Below are positions 9,816 through 18,710 of a DNA stretch of 64,000 nucleotides, one piece after another. A model generated the notes under the pieces. The model ran no database searches, had not been told where the DNA came from, and saw only the letters and a list, made by a program, of their open reading frames with translations. Every line of letters starts with the position of its first letter. The stretch's first letter is position 1. Source of the stretch: Promineifilum sp. (GTDB lineage: Bacteria > Chloroflexota > Anaerolineae > Promineifilales > Promineifilaceae); NCBI GenBank assembly GCA_017983515.1, contig JAGOBF010000004.1:124001-188000 (forward strand). The letters are read 5' to 3'. Made by a program: the position numbers and the translations under genes.

Positions 9816-9890
9816 CGATCATAATCGAGCCGTGATTTAGATCTAACAACTTTTCGCTCATTTGCCAAAGTTTCTGCGCCTATCCCCATC

Positions 9891-11339
9891 TTAGGTGGAG
9901 GCCGTGGTCGCCTGGGCGGCGCGGCGGGCTTCCAATTCGCGGCGTATCGCCTCGTGGGTCTCGCGGTCGAGGGGGAAGCGCCAGGCCAGCACCAGCGACA
10001 GGGCCAGCGTGATGGCCGGGACGACAGTGACCATGAAGCGCATGGCATTGAGTGCGGCCTGCGGCTGCTCAATGAACAGGCTGCCCGTCGTCGAGCTGAC
10101 GTAGCCGGAGACTGCCAGTAGCTGGCCCGCGCCGAAGACCAGCAGACCGGTGGCGAACTTGCGCAGAAAGACGAGATAGCCGGTGTAGAGGCCCTCGCGC
10201 CGCTCGCCGGTCTGCAACTCATCCACCTCGATCACGTCGGCCACGATGGCCCACGGGATAATGCTCATGGCCGCAAAGCCCATTCCGGCCAACACGGCCC
10301 CCACGAAGATGATATTTTGGCCGCCGGGCGGCAGGAAGGCACCGACCGCCAGAACAACAACCATGAAGCTGATGCTGATCAGGTAGGCCGTCCGCTTGTC
10401 GGTGCGGCGCATCAGCGCCAGCACGAGCGGGATGCTGAGCAACGAGGTCGCCAGCACCACGGCCAACACCAGGTTATCCAGACCCGGCCGCATCTGGACG
10501 TAGTCGATCAGATAGCGGACAAAGACGAGCAACAGTAAGTCGCCGGTGGTGAAGCAAAGCAGATAGATAAGCGCGGCCAGGCGAAACGGCCGGTTCTGGA
10601 ACACTTCGCGGAAGTTGCGCCAGGGCTGGATGGGCGAAGTGACCGGTTCGTGATCAGGCTCGCGGATGCTCAGGGCCAGCAGGATAAACGGCAAGGCCAT
10701 ACTGAGCGCCCATAACCCGGCCGCCAACAGATACCCCATCCGGATGCCTTCCGGCCCGCCGCCGAACCAGGCGGCAAAAACGTGCTCGGCCAACAGTTTG
10801 AACGCGCCGGCCGTCACCAGTTGGGCCAGAAATGAAAAGGCTGTGCGCCAGCCAGTCAGGCTGCTACGCTCGTCGTATCCTTCGGCCAGTTCCGGGACCA
10901 ACGACAAGTAGGGCACATTGACGATGGTATAGAGCGTGTCATAGAGGAGGAAGACCACGCTATAGTAGATGACCAGCGCCGTTTTGCTGTCGAAGGGCGG
11001 CACGACGAATAGCAGAAAGAAGGAGAACGCGAAGGGGATGGAGCCGAAGAGCAGGAACGGCCGTCGTCGCCCCCAACGCGAGTAGAGGCGATCGCTAAGG
11101 CTGCCCACCAGCGGATCGTTGATCGCGTCCCACAGGCGGCCGACCAGCCAGATGCCCCCGGCTAACCCGGCATTCAGACCGACGACATTGGTGAGGAAGA
11201 TGAACCAGAAAACATTGCGCGCCGTGGACGCGGCCGACGTCCCCCAGTCGCCCAACCCGAAGATCAACTTTGTGGACGTGGTCAGCCGGGGAGCGTCACC
11301 GGCCTCAGCTGCGGCCATAAATGGGGATAGCCGCGCCAT
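9891..11339 (-). CDS. GPH-family sugar:cation symporter (MelB-like MFS)
   Basis: 482 residues with about 12 hydrophobic helices. The opening TSTKLIFGLGDWGTSAA, the loop GRLWDAINDPLVGSLSDR and the following SRWGRRRPFLLFG are hallmark features of the glycoside-pentoside-hexuronide symporters (MelB, XylP, UidB). It most likely imports a sugar or glycoside with H+ or Na+ across the inner membrane. It overlaps the SDR gene upstream by 35 bases if ATG 11339 is used; ATG 11318 (MAAAEAG) would shorten the overlap, and neither has a clear ribosome site. The overlap implies co-transcription, so carrier and dehydrogenase may act on the same sugar or polyol. Confidence 0.85.
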   Translation of the reverse strand: MARLSPFMAAAEAGDAPRLTTSTKLIFGLGDWGTSAASTARNVFWFIFLTNVVGLNAGLAGGIWLVGRLWDAINDPLVGSLSDRLYSRWGRRRPFLLFGSIPFAFSFFLLFVVPPFDSKTALVIYYSVVFLLYDTLYTIVNVPYLSLVPELAEGYDERSSLTGWRTAFSFLAQLVTAGAFKLLAEHVFAAWFGGGPEGIRMGYLLAAGLWALSMALPFILLALSIREPDHEPVTSPIQPWRNFREVFQNRPFRLAALIYLLCFTTGDLLLLVFVRYLIDYVQMRPGLDNLVLAVVLATSLLSIPLVLALMRRTDKRTAYLISISFMVVVLAVGAFLPPGGQNIIFVGAVLAGMGFAAMSIIPWAIVADVIEVDELQTGERREGLYTGYLVFLRKFATGLLVFGAGQLLAVSGYVSSTTGSLFIEQPQAALNAMRFMVTVVPAITLALSLVLAWRFPLDRETHEAIRRELEARRAAQATTAST

Positions 11340-12021
11340 TGATATCGGCCGCCGCCTCGGAGGCCAGAAACAGGATGACGCCGGCTAGCGATTCGGGCGT
11401 CACCCAGCGGGTAAAATCGGCGTCGGGCATCTCGGCCCGATTGCCCGGCGTGTCGATGGTGCCGGGCAGGACGCAGTTGGCCGTGATGCCGTTGTGCCGC
11501 AGTTCGGCGGCCATCGTCTCCGTCAATCGAATCACGGCCATCTTGGAGGCATTATAAGGCCCATGCTTGGTTGTCCCTTTCAGCGCCGCGCGGGCCGACG
11601 TGCTGATTATGCGGCCGTGTCCACGCTCCACCATGTAGGGGATGACGGCGCGCGACATCAGGAACACAGTGCGGGCGTTGAGGCTCATCATGAAATCCCA
11701 CACGTCGACCGGCGTCTCGTGCAGGGCTGTGCCCGCCCGGATGCCGCCGGCGGTATTCACCAGGATGTCGATGCGGCCGAACTTGTCCGCGGTCTGCCGG
11801 GCGATGTCGGTTACGGAACTTTCGTCCGTCAGATCGCCGGTGACGTAGAGCGCCCGCTCCCCTTCGGCCACATCGTCGCCAAAGATGTTCACGACGTCCT
11901 GATATTTGCGGCCGACGATGGCCACCCGCGCGCCGGCGGCGTGGAAGGCTCGCGTCACCGCCTGGCCCAGGTTGCCTGTCCCCCCGGTTATGATGACCGC
12001 TTGACCCGTAAAGTCGTCCAT
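11305..12021 (-). CDS. SDR-family NAD(P)-dependent oxidoreductase
   Basis: 238 residues from ATG 12021 (MDDFTGQ). The cofactor loop TGGTGNLG spans 12-19. The usual NNAG is altered to VNTAGG (88-93). The catalytic Ser is in IISTSARA (about 140-142), with Tyr156 and Lys160 in YNASK. It is a classical short-chain dehydrogenase or 3-ketoacyl/sugar reductase-like enzyme. ATG 12021 is preferred over ATG 12033 because GGAGCAGGTC directly precedes it. It is the first gene of a two-gene unit with the GPH symporter, suggesting a role in sugar or polyol oxidation; the substrate is unknown. Confidence 0.85.
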   Translation of the reverse strand: MDDFTGQAVIITGGTGNLGQAVTRAFHAAGARVAIVGRKYQDVVNIFGDDVAEGERALYVTGDLTDESSVTDIARQTADKFGRIDILVNTAGGIRAGTALHETPVDVWDFMMSLNARTVFLMSRAVIPYMVERGHGRIISTSARAALKGTTKHGPYNASKMAVIRLTETMAAELRHNGITANCVLPGTIDTPGNRAEMPDADFTRWVTPESLAGVILFLASEAAADINGAAIPIYGRS

Positions 12022-12106
12022 GACCTGCTCCATTGGTCCGTCTTTTGTGGCTGAGTGAGCGTTGAATAAATGCTATCACGACCGGGGCCACAGACCAACA
12101 TCATTC

Positions 12107-12135
12107 TTGCCATTCGCCGAAAGTAGCAGTAAGAT
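12107..12135 (+). promoter_or_regulatory. Candidate promoter for the Lon-family protease
   Basis: TTGCCA (12107-12112), a 17-base spacer, then TAAGAT (12130-12135). The -10 runs into the TTG at 12135, so that upstream TTG cannot be the translation start if this promoter is used; ATG 12177 is favoured. Confidence 0.4.
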
Positions 12136-12176
12136 TGATACTTCAGCCCCCTATTGAGGTAATAAACGACAATACT

Positions 12177-14567
12177 ATGCAAGGAAAAGTGAAGCCTCTT
12201 TCACCCAACAATCTGCGTTTGGTTTGCGACCCGGCCAGTCTGACGTTCGAGACGACCGCCGACCTTCAACCGACGACGGCCATCATCGGCCAGCCGCGAG
12301 CCACGAAGGCGCTCGAATTCGGCATGGGTCTGAAAAGCAAGGGGTATAATATTTTCGTCACGGGGTCAACGGGCACGGGCCGCAGCACGGCTATCCGCCA
12401 TTTTCTGCAGGAGCGTTGTGGCCTGGAGGCGACGCCCGACGACTTATTGTATGTGCACAATTTTGAGGCGGCCCACCGGCCGCAAGCGATTAGCCTGCCG
12501 CCGGGTCAGGGTTCTGACTTCGCTGAGCACATGAAGCAACTGATCGAGGCCGTCCAGCTGGCTCTGACGCAGGCCTTCGAGAGCAAATCATACCGTGAAG
12601 CGATTCATGCCCTGGAGCAAAAATTGCTCGAACAGCGCGAGGAAAAACTCGACGCTTTGGATCGAAGGGCCACTGAACAGGGTTTCGATCTGCAGGATTC
12701 ACCGGCCGGGCTGGTCATTCTGGTTGCCGGCGAAGAGGAAGCCGGCGAACCCAGCGCCAACGGTGAGTTGCAGACCCGTCGGGAGACCCAGCGAGGACTG
12801 CAGATGGAGCTGCAAAGCATCCTGCGCGAAGTCCGTATCGTGGAACGCGAGGCCCGCGAAGAACGCCGCCAACTCGACCAACAGGTGGCCGAGGCCGCCG
12901 TCCAGGATGAATTCGATACCCTGCGCGAAAAGTACACTGAACAATTAGTTATTAGCGCCTACCTGGATGTCGTGCGCGAAGATTTGGTCGAGCAGGTGAC
13001 GCGCGCCGCGCCGGCGCTGGATGAGAAAGACCTCGATCAAGTTGTCGACCTGCGCCGTTATGAGGTCAACGTCCTGATCAACAACGCCGACGGCAAGGGC
13101 GCGCCGGTCATCGTCCAACTCAACCCAACCTATGAGAACCTGTTCGGCCGCCTGGAATACGAGACCCAGGGCCACGCGATGACCACCCACTTCACCCAGA
13201 TCAAAGCCGGCGACCTGCACCGGGCCAACGGCGGCTATTTGGTGATGTACGCGCTCGACCTGATTTTTCGTCAGCGAGAAACGTGGGAAGCGCTGAAGCG
13301 CACTTTGAAGGCCCAGGAGATCGAGATGCGGTCGCCGTCATCCGACGCCCCGGCCATCGCCAACTCTCTCTGGCCCCAACCCATACCTCTGAATTTGAAG
13401 GTCATTCTGCTGGGCCATTCAAATCTATATGAATCACTCTACTGGAATGACGAGGAATTCAGCGACTTGTTCAAGGTGCGGGCCGACTTCAGCGATAGTA
13501 TGCCGCGCGATCCGGCCAACGAACTATCCTACGCGGAGTTTGTGGCCTCTCGCAGCCAGGAAGAAAAGCTGCGCCCCTTCGGCCGCGCCGCGGTAGCCAA
13601 GATCATCGAGCACGGGGCGCGCCTGGCCGAGCATCAGTGCAAGCTGAGTACCCGTTTTGGGGCTATCGCCGATCTGGCGCGCGAGTCCAATTACTGGGCG
13701 GGCATCGACGGCCGCGACGTGGTGACGGCCGATGACGTGCGCCACGCTCTTAACGAACGTACCCATCGTGCCAGCCAGGAAGCCGAGCAAGTGCGCGAGG
13801 AAATCCTGGAAGGCATGATCTTCATCGCCACTGAGGGCGAGATCGTCGGCCAGGTCAATGGACTATCGGTGCGCGAGGTTGGCGATTTCAGCTTCGGCCA
13901 CCCGGGCTGCATCAGCGCGCGGACCTTCATGGGCGAAAGCGGCGTCGTCCACATCGAGCGCGAGACGGAGATGGATGGGCCTATCCACGAGAAAGGGGTT
14001 CTGACCCTGAATGGCTATCTCGGCGGCACCTATGCCCAGCACCAGCCGCTCTCGCTCAGCGCCAGTCTGACGTTTGAGCAAACTTACGGTGGCATTGATG
14101 GTGACAGCGCCTCATCCTCCGAACTCTATGCGCTAATCTCCAGCCTTAGCGGGTTGCCGGCGCGACAAGGAATCAGCGTCACCGGCTCAGTCAACCAGCG
14201 CGGCGAAATCCAGCCCATCGGCGCGGTAAACGAAAAGATCGAGGGCTTCTTCGATGTTTGCCGGGCACGTGGTCTAACGGGCGACCAGGGGGTTCTCATC
14301 CCGGCCACCAACATCGTCAATCTGATGCTGCGCGAGGATGTGGTTGATACGGTCGGCAAGGGATTGTTCCACATTTGGCCGGTTTCAAACATCGATGAGG
14401 GCATCGAGCTACTGATGGGCCGGCCGGCCGGCGAACCGGACGACAATGGAGAATATACCGAGGGGACTGTGCATCATGCCGTGAAGAAACGACTGATGGA
14501 GTTGGCCATGGAATTGAAATCGTTTGGCGACGACCGCGGCCACGACCAGGCGGACGAAGAAAACTGA
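12177..14567 (+). CDS. Lon-family ATP-dependent protease (LonB/YcbZ-like, AAA_32 type)
   Basis: 796 residues from ATG 12177. The N-terminal ATPase region has the P-loop-like GSTGTGRST (63-71); arginine replaces the usual Walker lysine, which is typical of the YcbZ/LonB-like AAA_32 group. A long charged coiled coil fills about 130-290. A second AAA-like part (FVASRSQEE, then a lid) leads into a C-terminal Lon protease domain. Ser644 in GDSASSSE and Lys687 in AVNEKIEGF lie 43 residues apart, as in the Lon Ser-Lys dyad. It is a cytosolic quality-control protease by family. Monocistronic, with its own promoter and a shared terminator downstream. Confidence 0.88.
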   Translation: MQGKVKPLSPNNLRLVCDPASLTFETTADLQPTTAIIGQPRATKALEFGMGLKSKGYNIFVTGSTGTGRSTAIRHFLQERCGLEATPDDLLYVHNFEAAHRPQAISLPPGQGSDFAEHMKQLIEAVQLALTQAFESKSYREAIHALEQKLLEQREEKLDALDRRATEQGFDLQDSPAGLVILVAGEEEAGEPSANGELQTRRETQRGLQMELQSILREVRIVEREAREERRQLDQQVAEAAVQDEFDTLREKYTEQLVISAYLDVVREDLVEQVTRAAPALDEKDLDQVVDLRRYEVNVLINNADGKGAPVIVQLNPTYENLFGRLEYETQGHAMTTHFTQIKAGDLHRANGGYLVMYALDLIFRQRETWEALKRTLKAQEIEMRSPSSDAPAIANSLWPQPIPLNLKVILLGHSNLYESLYWNDEEFSDLFKVRADFSDSMPRDPANELSYAEFVASRSQEEKLRPFGRAAVAKIIEHGARLAEHQCKLSTRFGAIADLARESNYWAGIDGRDVVTADDVRHALNERTHRASQEAEQVREEILEGMIFIATEGEIVGQVNGLSVREVGDFSFGHPGCISARTFMGESGVVHIERETEMDGPIHEKGVLTLNGYLGGTYAQHQPLSLSASLTFEQTYGGIDGDSASSSELYALISSLSGLPARQGISVTGSVNQRGEIQPIGAVNEKIEGFFDVCRARGLTGDQGVLIPATNIVNLMLREDVVDTVGKGLFHIWPVSNIDEGIELLMGRPAGEPDDNGEYTEGTVHHAVKKRLMELAMELKSFGDDRGHDQADEEN

Positions 14568-14574
14568 GGGAAAC

Positions 14575-14600
14575 GTATCCGCAGATTTCGCAGATTTCCA
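14575..14600 (+). repeat. ATCCGCAGATT-type dispersed repeat
   Basis: Contains TATCCGCAGATTTCGCAGAT just after the protease stop codon. Related copies flank 63221-63373 in inverted orientation. Non-coding; origin unknown. Confidence 0.5.
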
Positions 14601-14663
14601 AGAGACGTATGGGAATGAGGCGATGGCCCGACCCTGAAATAAACAGCGACAGACTCGGGGATG

Positions 14664-14699
14664 AAAAACGACGTGGCCTTCGGGGGCCGCGTCGTTTTT
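14664..14699. terminator. Bidirectional intrinsic terminator
   Basis: About 15 paired bases (AAAAACGACG ... CGTCGTTTTT plus TGGCC/GGCCG with one G-T pair) around a TTCGGG loop. It is flanked by A and T runs and so works in both directions, between the convergent protease (+) and Nudix (-) genes. It overlaps the Nudix stop codon. Confidence 0.8.
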
Positions 14700-15237
14700 A
14701 TTGTGCCTGGGCCAGATAGCGCCCCGCTCGCAGGATGCCGACCACGCTCTTGGCGTCTTCCAGACGGCCGTCGACGGCCATAGCGACCAGCTCGTCCAGC
14801 GGCCACATCTCGATGGCGATCTCCTCGTCGACGTCCATCGGCAACGGGTCGGCCGCCAGACCGGTGGCCAGATAGATCGCCATGCGCTCGTTGGAGAGGC
14901 CGGGCGCGGCCCACACCTCGCCCAGCGGGATCATCTCGGCCGCACGAAAGCCGGTTTCCTCTTGCAACTCGCGTTGGGCGCAGGCTAACCACGACTCGTC
15001 CAGTTCGCGCGTCCCCGCCGGCACCTCCAGAATCGTATCATCCAGCGCCGGACGATATTGGCGCACCATGAGCACCGTGCGTACGCCATCCTCGGCCATC
15101 ATAACCGGGACAAGGACGACCGCGCCGGGATGTTCAATCGCGCCGCGCTCGTACCGCCGGCCGTCATCCAGCCGAAACGTATCGACACGCAGGCGCCATT
15201 TGCCGTCCCAGACGATGCGGGATTGAAGAAATTCCAT
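14698..15237 (-). CDS. Nudix hydrolase (ADP-ribose pyrophosphatase-like)
   Basis: 179 residues. The complete Nudix box is visible, from G in VPAG through E, then RELQEETGF (pattern G-x5-E-x7-RE-L-x-EE-x-GF). The upstream VLMVRQYRPALDDTILE and the overall length match ADP-ribose/ADP-sugar pyrophosphatases, which hydrolyse ADP-ribose to AMP and ribose 5-phosphate with Mg. It is transcribed after the LysM lipoprotein gene on the same strand? In fact it lies upstream of it: Nudix starts at 15237 and the lipoprotein stops at 15296, so the lipoprotein is transcribed first with a 58-base gap to Nudix. Substrate choice within the family is uncertain. Confidence 0.88.
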   Translation of the reverse strand: MEFLQSRIVWDGKWRLRVDTFRLDDGRRYERGAIEHPGAVVLVPVMMAEDGVRTVLMVRQYRPALDDTILEVPAGTRELDESWLACAQRELQEETGFRAAEMIPLGEVWAAPGLSNERMAIYLATGLAADPLPMDVDEEIAIEMWPLDELVAMAVDGRLEDAKSVVGILRAGRYLAQAQ

Positions 15238-15295
15238 GCGTCACGGAGGCGCGGCAGCCCGGCTGCGCCTGTCTCATGCGGCCGAGGCGTCTACC

Positions 15296-15790
15296 CTACT
15301 TGGGCGGAATCTTGATCTGCTGGCCGACACTGAGACTGTCCGGGTTGGTAATGCCGTTGTAGGCGGCCAATTCCTGATAGGTGAATCCATAGCGCAGCCC
15401 GATGCGAAAAAGGTTCTCGCCCGGCTGAACGGTGTGGATAATCTCGCCCGAGGCTGAGGTCTCGGGGGTCGGCTCAACCGTCGCCACCGGAGCGGCCGGG
15501 GCGGCCGTCGGTTCCACAGCAGGCGGCGCGGCCGGGTCAATCGTGGGCGACGGCATGCCCGGGAGCGGCGCGGCGGGGTCCAGCGTCGCCGGGATGCCCG
15601 GCGTGGGGCTGGCGGCCACCGGGGGAAGCAACGTCGTGCCCGGCAAGATGGGGGCCGAGTTGGTGGCCTGGGCGGCGGCCGTGGCCGTAGCCAGGAAGTT
15701 GTCGCTGCCCGGCGCCGCCTGGCGGCATCCGGTAATCCCCAATAAGGCGATCAGCATTGTCAGCATCAAAAAGAGCATCGTGCGTTTCAT
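15296..15790 (-). CDS. LysM-domain lipoprotein
   Basis: 164 residues from ATG 15790, which has an excellent ribosome site (GGAGGAGG, eight bases upstream); the longer open frame to 15868 has none. The signal peptide ends in a lipobox, GITGC, with lipidated Cys22. A long Pro/Ala/Thr linker (about 30-110) is followed by one C-terminal LysM module (about 114-162; HTVQPGENLFRIGLRYGFTY). It is likely anchored in the membrane and reaches through the wall to bind peptidoglycan. The same LysM-plus-linker style is seen at 501-1499, and an Lgt gene at 42029 could lipidate it. Confidence 0.85.
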   Translation of the reverse strand: MKRTMLFLMLTMLIALLGITGCRQAAPGSDNFLATATAAAQATNSAPILPGTTLLPPVAASPTPGIPATLDPAAPLPGMPSPTIDPAAPPAVEPTAAPAAPVATVEPTPETSASGEIIHTVQPGENLFRIGLRYGFTYQELAAYNGITNPDSLSVGQQIKIPPK

Positions 15791-15999
15791 GCGCAGCCTC
15801 CTCCAGGTTTCTATCTGGTGCCGCGTTGTGCGGCAGCATACGTCACTTGCGGCCCCGGCGGGGCGCAACGGTCATCGGCCCGTTCCGGGCAACATGTCGT
15901 CGCGGACAAAATGGGGAGGGTCAGGCGGCGACATGTAAACATAATGTAGTCTATCATAGAGCACGGAGGTGGGCAAGATGTCTAATAGGTTGATAGTCG

Positions 16000-16005
16000 T
16001 ATAAT
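16000..16005 (+). promoter_or_regulatory. Candidate -10 element (leaderless type)
   Basis: A perfect TATAAT, seven bases before an ATG at 16013. No good -35 is seen. With start of transcription about seven bases after the -10, RNA would begin at or next to that ATG. Confidence 0.4.
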
Positions 16006-16012
16006 TAGCAGA

Positions 16013-16051
16013 ATGTTTGCGCCAACCGCCACCATTTATCCGGGGCCGTAG
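16013..16051 (+). other. Possible 12-codon leader ORF before the GT4 gene
   Basis: ATG 16013 opens a short frame (MFAPTATIYPGP) that stops at 16049-16051, one base before the GTG at 16053 that starts the GT4 gene in another frame. If the mRNA is leaderless from 16013, ribosomes ending here could restart on GTG 16053. Alternatives are a TTG start at 16017 in the GT4 frame, or chance. Confidence 0.3.
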
Positions 16052-16052
16052 A

Positions 16053-17225
16053 GTGACCTTTTCGCCATCTCAACTTTCGCACCCATACGCCCATATCGGC
16101 ATCAATGCCCACCTACTCGCCACCACGGCCGGCTATCGCCGCGCGGGGATTCACCAATACATCTACCAGATCATTCGTCACTTGCCCCCCGCGGAGAATA
16201 CCCGCTACACAGTCTACACGCGGCTTATGGAGGGTTGGGATCGCCGCGCCGATAGGCGTCTGGCCGGAACTCGGCTGCCCACCGACAACCGGATAGCGCG
16301 CATCGTCTGGGAGCAGGCCGTCTGGCCGCTGCAGGCCCGGCGCGACGGGCTGACCCTGATGCACAGCATGGCTTTCGTCACGCCGCGCCTGGCGCCCTGC
16401 CCGGTAGTGGTGACTATATACGATCTCAGCTTTATCGAGAACCCGGAGGCCTTTCCAGCTGCCCAGCGTCGCTACCTGATGGCCGAGACGGCGCACTCAT
16501 GCCGCCACGCCGCCCGGCTCGTCGCCATCTCCGACTCCGGCCGCCACGACATTCATCGCCTCTACGGGGTGCCGCTGGAGCGAATCGACATCGTCCGGCC
16601 CGGCGTCGCCGCCCATTACCGCCCCCTGCCGGGCGAGCAGGTGGCGGCGTTCCGCGAGCAGCAAGGTCTGCCTGACCAATTCCTCCTCCATGTCGGCACG
16701 CTACAGCCGCGCAAGAACATCCCGACGCTGCTCGACGCCGTCGCCCGGCTCAATCGGCCGGAAGTTACCCTGGTTCTGGTGGGCGGCAAAGGATGGATCT
16801 TCGATTCGATCTATGAGCGCGTCGAGACGCTGGGATTATCCGGCCGGGTGCGGTTTGCCGGCTACGTCGACGATGAGCAGTTGCCGCTGTGGTACAACGC
16901 CGCCGCCGCGCTGGTCATGCCGTCGTACTATGAAGGCTTCGGCCTGCCGGTGGCCGAAGCCCTGGCCTGCGGTACGCCGGTTGTGGCCGCCGCCACCTCT
17001 TCCCTGCCGGAAGCCGGGGGCGATTTGGCCCTGTATTTCGACCCGCGCGACGCCGACGCGCTGGCGGCTTGCCTGGCCCGGGCGCTCGACGATCCGGCTG
17101 TGGGCCAAACTGCGCGCGCGGCCGGCCCCGACCACGCCGCGCGATTCTCCTGGTCACGCGCCGGGGCCGACATGGCGGCCATTTACCGGCGAGTCGCTGC
17201 CGAAACCGGGCGGAGTCGAGGCTGA
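16053..17225 (+). CDS. GT4-family glycosyltransferase
   Basis: 390 residues from GTG 16053 (402 from TTG 16017; neither has a strong ribosome site, and similarity to the family begins only at AHIGINAHLL). The GT-B fold is clear: N-terminal DLSFIENPEAF, the start of the second domain at LLHVGTLQPRKNIPTLLDAV, and the donor-binding YYEGFGLPVAEALACGTPVV with the conserved Glu pair. It transfers a nucleotide-activated sugar, probably mannose-type, onto a lipid or glycan acceptor at the cytosolic membrane face. Its stop overlaps the next ATG by one base, so it is coupled to the polyprenyl-phosphate sugar transferase that starts such glycans. Confidence 0.88.
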   Translation: MTFSPSQLSHPYAHIGINAHLLATTAGYRRAGIHQYIYQIIRHLPPAENTRYTVYTRLMEGWDRRADRRLAGTRLPTDNRIARIVWEQAVWPLQARRDGLTLMHSMAFVTPRLAPCPVVVTIYDLSFIENPEAFPAAQRRYLMAETAHSCRHAARLVAISDSGRHDIHRLYGVPLERIDIVRPGVAAHYRPLPGEQVAAFREQQGLPDQFLLHVGTLQPRKNIPTLLDAVARLNRPEVTLVLVGGKGWIFDSIYERVETLGLSGRVRFAGYVDDEQLPLWYNAAAALVMPSYYEGFGLPVAEALACGTPVVAAATSSLPEAGGDLALYFDPRDADALAACLARALDDPAVGQTARAAGPDHAARFSWSRAGADMAAIYRRVAAETGRSRG

Positions 17226-18652
17226 TGAAGAACCAGATCATTCACTGGACGACTATCGTCAGCGATCTCATTCTGATTAATATGGCCTTCCTCATGGCCT
17301 ACGTGGCCCGCTATGAGTGGCAGTTGTTCCGGCCGGTGTTGTTCCTGGAACCCTACCGCCACTATCTGGGGCAACAGTTGGTATTGACCGTCCTGCTGGC
17401 CCTCACTTTTCGCTATGTGGGCGTTTGGCGACGGCGGCGGGGCGAACTCTGGCTGGACGAAGTGGCGCGCATCGCCACCGCCACGGCCGCGGGCATCATG
17501 CTGATGATGGCCGTCACCTTCTTCCTGCAGCCGTCACCGTTTTCGCGCTTACTCATCTCCTGGGCATTGCTCTTCATCGTTCTGTTCCTCAGCGCCGCAC
17601 GCTTGTTGCGCCGTGGGTCGCTGTCCATACTCTACCGGCGCGGCATCGGCGTCGATCGGGCCGTGGTCGTGGGCACGGGCGAAAACGGCCGCAGCGTGAT
17701 CCGCACGCTCCTGGCCCGGCCCGATTTGGGGTTTGCTGTCATCGGCTATCTCGATGACGATCGGGGCGAGAATAACATCGGCCTGGGTCGTATTCCCCGG
17801 CTGGGCGAGATCGATGATCTGGAGCGGCAGCTGGCGGAACATCAACCCATCCACACCGTCTTCGTTGCCCTGCCGGGCGATATGCAGCCGCAGCTTCTGC
17901 ACCTCCTGCATATCTGCCGCCAGCAGGAGGTGCGGGTGCTGGTAGTGCCCGATCTGCTGCAACTAAGCCTGAACCGAGTGGAGTTTTCCAATATGGCCGG
18001 TGTACCGGTGCTGGGCGTGCGCGACATGGAAGCGTTTGGTCACATCAGCCGCACCGGGCTTATGCTCAAGCGCGCGCTTGATTTAGGGATCATCATCGCC
18101 CTGGCCTTGCCGACCCTATTGGTTATGGCGTTACTGGCGATTGCCATCAAGCTCGATTCCCCCGGCCCAGTGTTGTACACCTCGCCTCGCGTCGGCCGCG
18201 ACGGACGCCAATTCAAGATGTACAAGTTCCGGTCGATGGTGGCCGACGCTGACGAACAGAAGGAATCACTGCGCGAACTGAACGAGGCCGACGGACCGTT
18301 GTTCAAGATCAGGAACGACCCGCGCCAAACGCGCACCGGTCGACTGATTCGCCGTCTCAGTCTCGACGAATTGCCGCAATTGTATAATGTACTTTGGGGA
18401 CAGATGAGTCTGGTGGGGCCGCGGCCGCCGCTGCCCGAAGAAGTGGCTCGCTACAAACCGTGGCATCATCAGCGGTTGGCGGTAGTCGGAGGGATGACGG
18501 GGTTATGGCAGGTGAGCGGCCGCTCGGACCTGTCGTTCGACGAGTTATGCCTGCTAGATATCTACTATATCGAGAACTGGACGCTGGGGCTCGACGTGCG
18601 CATCCTGCTGCAAACGATCCCGCATTTGTTATCGCGGAAGGGGGCGTACTGA
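17225..18652 (+). CDS. Polyprenyl-phosphate sugar phosphotransferase (WbaP/WcaJ type), initiates exopolysaccharide
   Basis: 475 residues from ATG 17225. Four to five N-terminal helices (about 1-120) are followed by a Rossmann-like CoA_binding_3 domain (about 135-280; VVVGTGENGRSVIRTLL). A reentrant helix comes next (KRALDLGIIIALALPTLLVM), then the conserved bacterial sugar transferase core: KLDSPGPVLY, QFKMYKFRSM, RLSLDELPQLYNVLWGQMSL, VGPRPPLPEEV and TGLWQVSGR. It moves sugar-1-phosphate from a UDP-sugar onto undecaprenyl phosphate, the first step in exopolysaccharide or glycan assembly. It is coupled to the preceding GT4 gene. Which sugar is used is not evident. Confidence 0.92.
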   Translation: MKNQIIHWTTIVSDLILINMAFLMAYVARYEWQLFRPVLFLEPYRHYLGQQLVLTVLLALTFRYVGVWRRRRGELWLDEVARIATATAAGIMLMMAVTFFLQPSPFSRLLISWALLFIVLFLSAARLLRRGSLSILYRRGIGVDRAVVVGTGENGRSVIRTLLARPDLGFAVIGYLDDDRGENNIGLGRIPRLGEIDDLERQLAEHQPIHTVFVALPGDMQPQLLHLLHICRQQEVRVLVVPDLLQLSLNRVEFSNMAGVPVLGVRDMEAFGHISRTGLMLKRALDLGIIIALALPTLLVMALLAIAIKLDSPGPVLYTSPRVGRDGRQFKMYKFRSMVADADEQKESLRELNEADGPLFKIRNDPRQTRTGRLIRRLSLDELPQLYNVLWGQMSLVGPRPPLPEEVARYKPWHHQRLAVVGGMTGLWQVSGRSDLSFDELCLLDIYYIENWTLGLDVRILLQTIPHLLSRKGAY

Positions 18653-18710
18653 GCACTTGCGGAGTCGTTTCTGTCACACCTGTCGCTCAACGGGTCGAGA
18701 TTGCACCACA

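Noticed and set aside
12135..12177. TTG start at 12135 for the Lon-family protease
   Set aside because: The TTG overlaps a plausible -10 and has no ribosome site; family similarity starts after ATG 12177.
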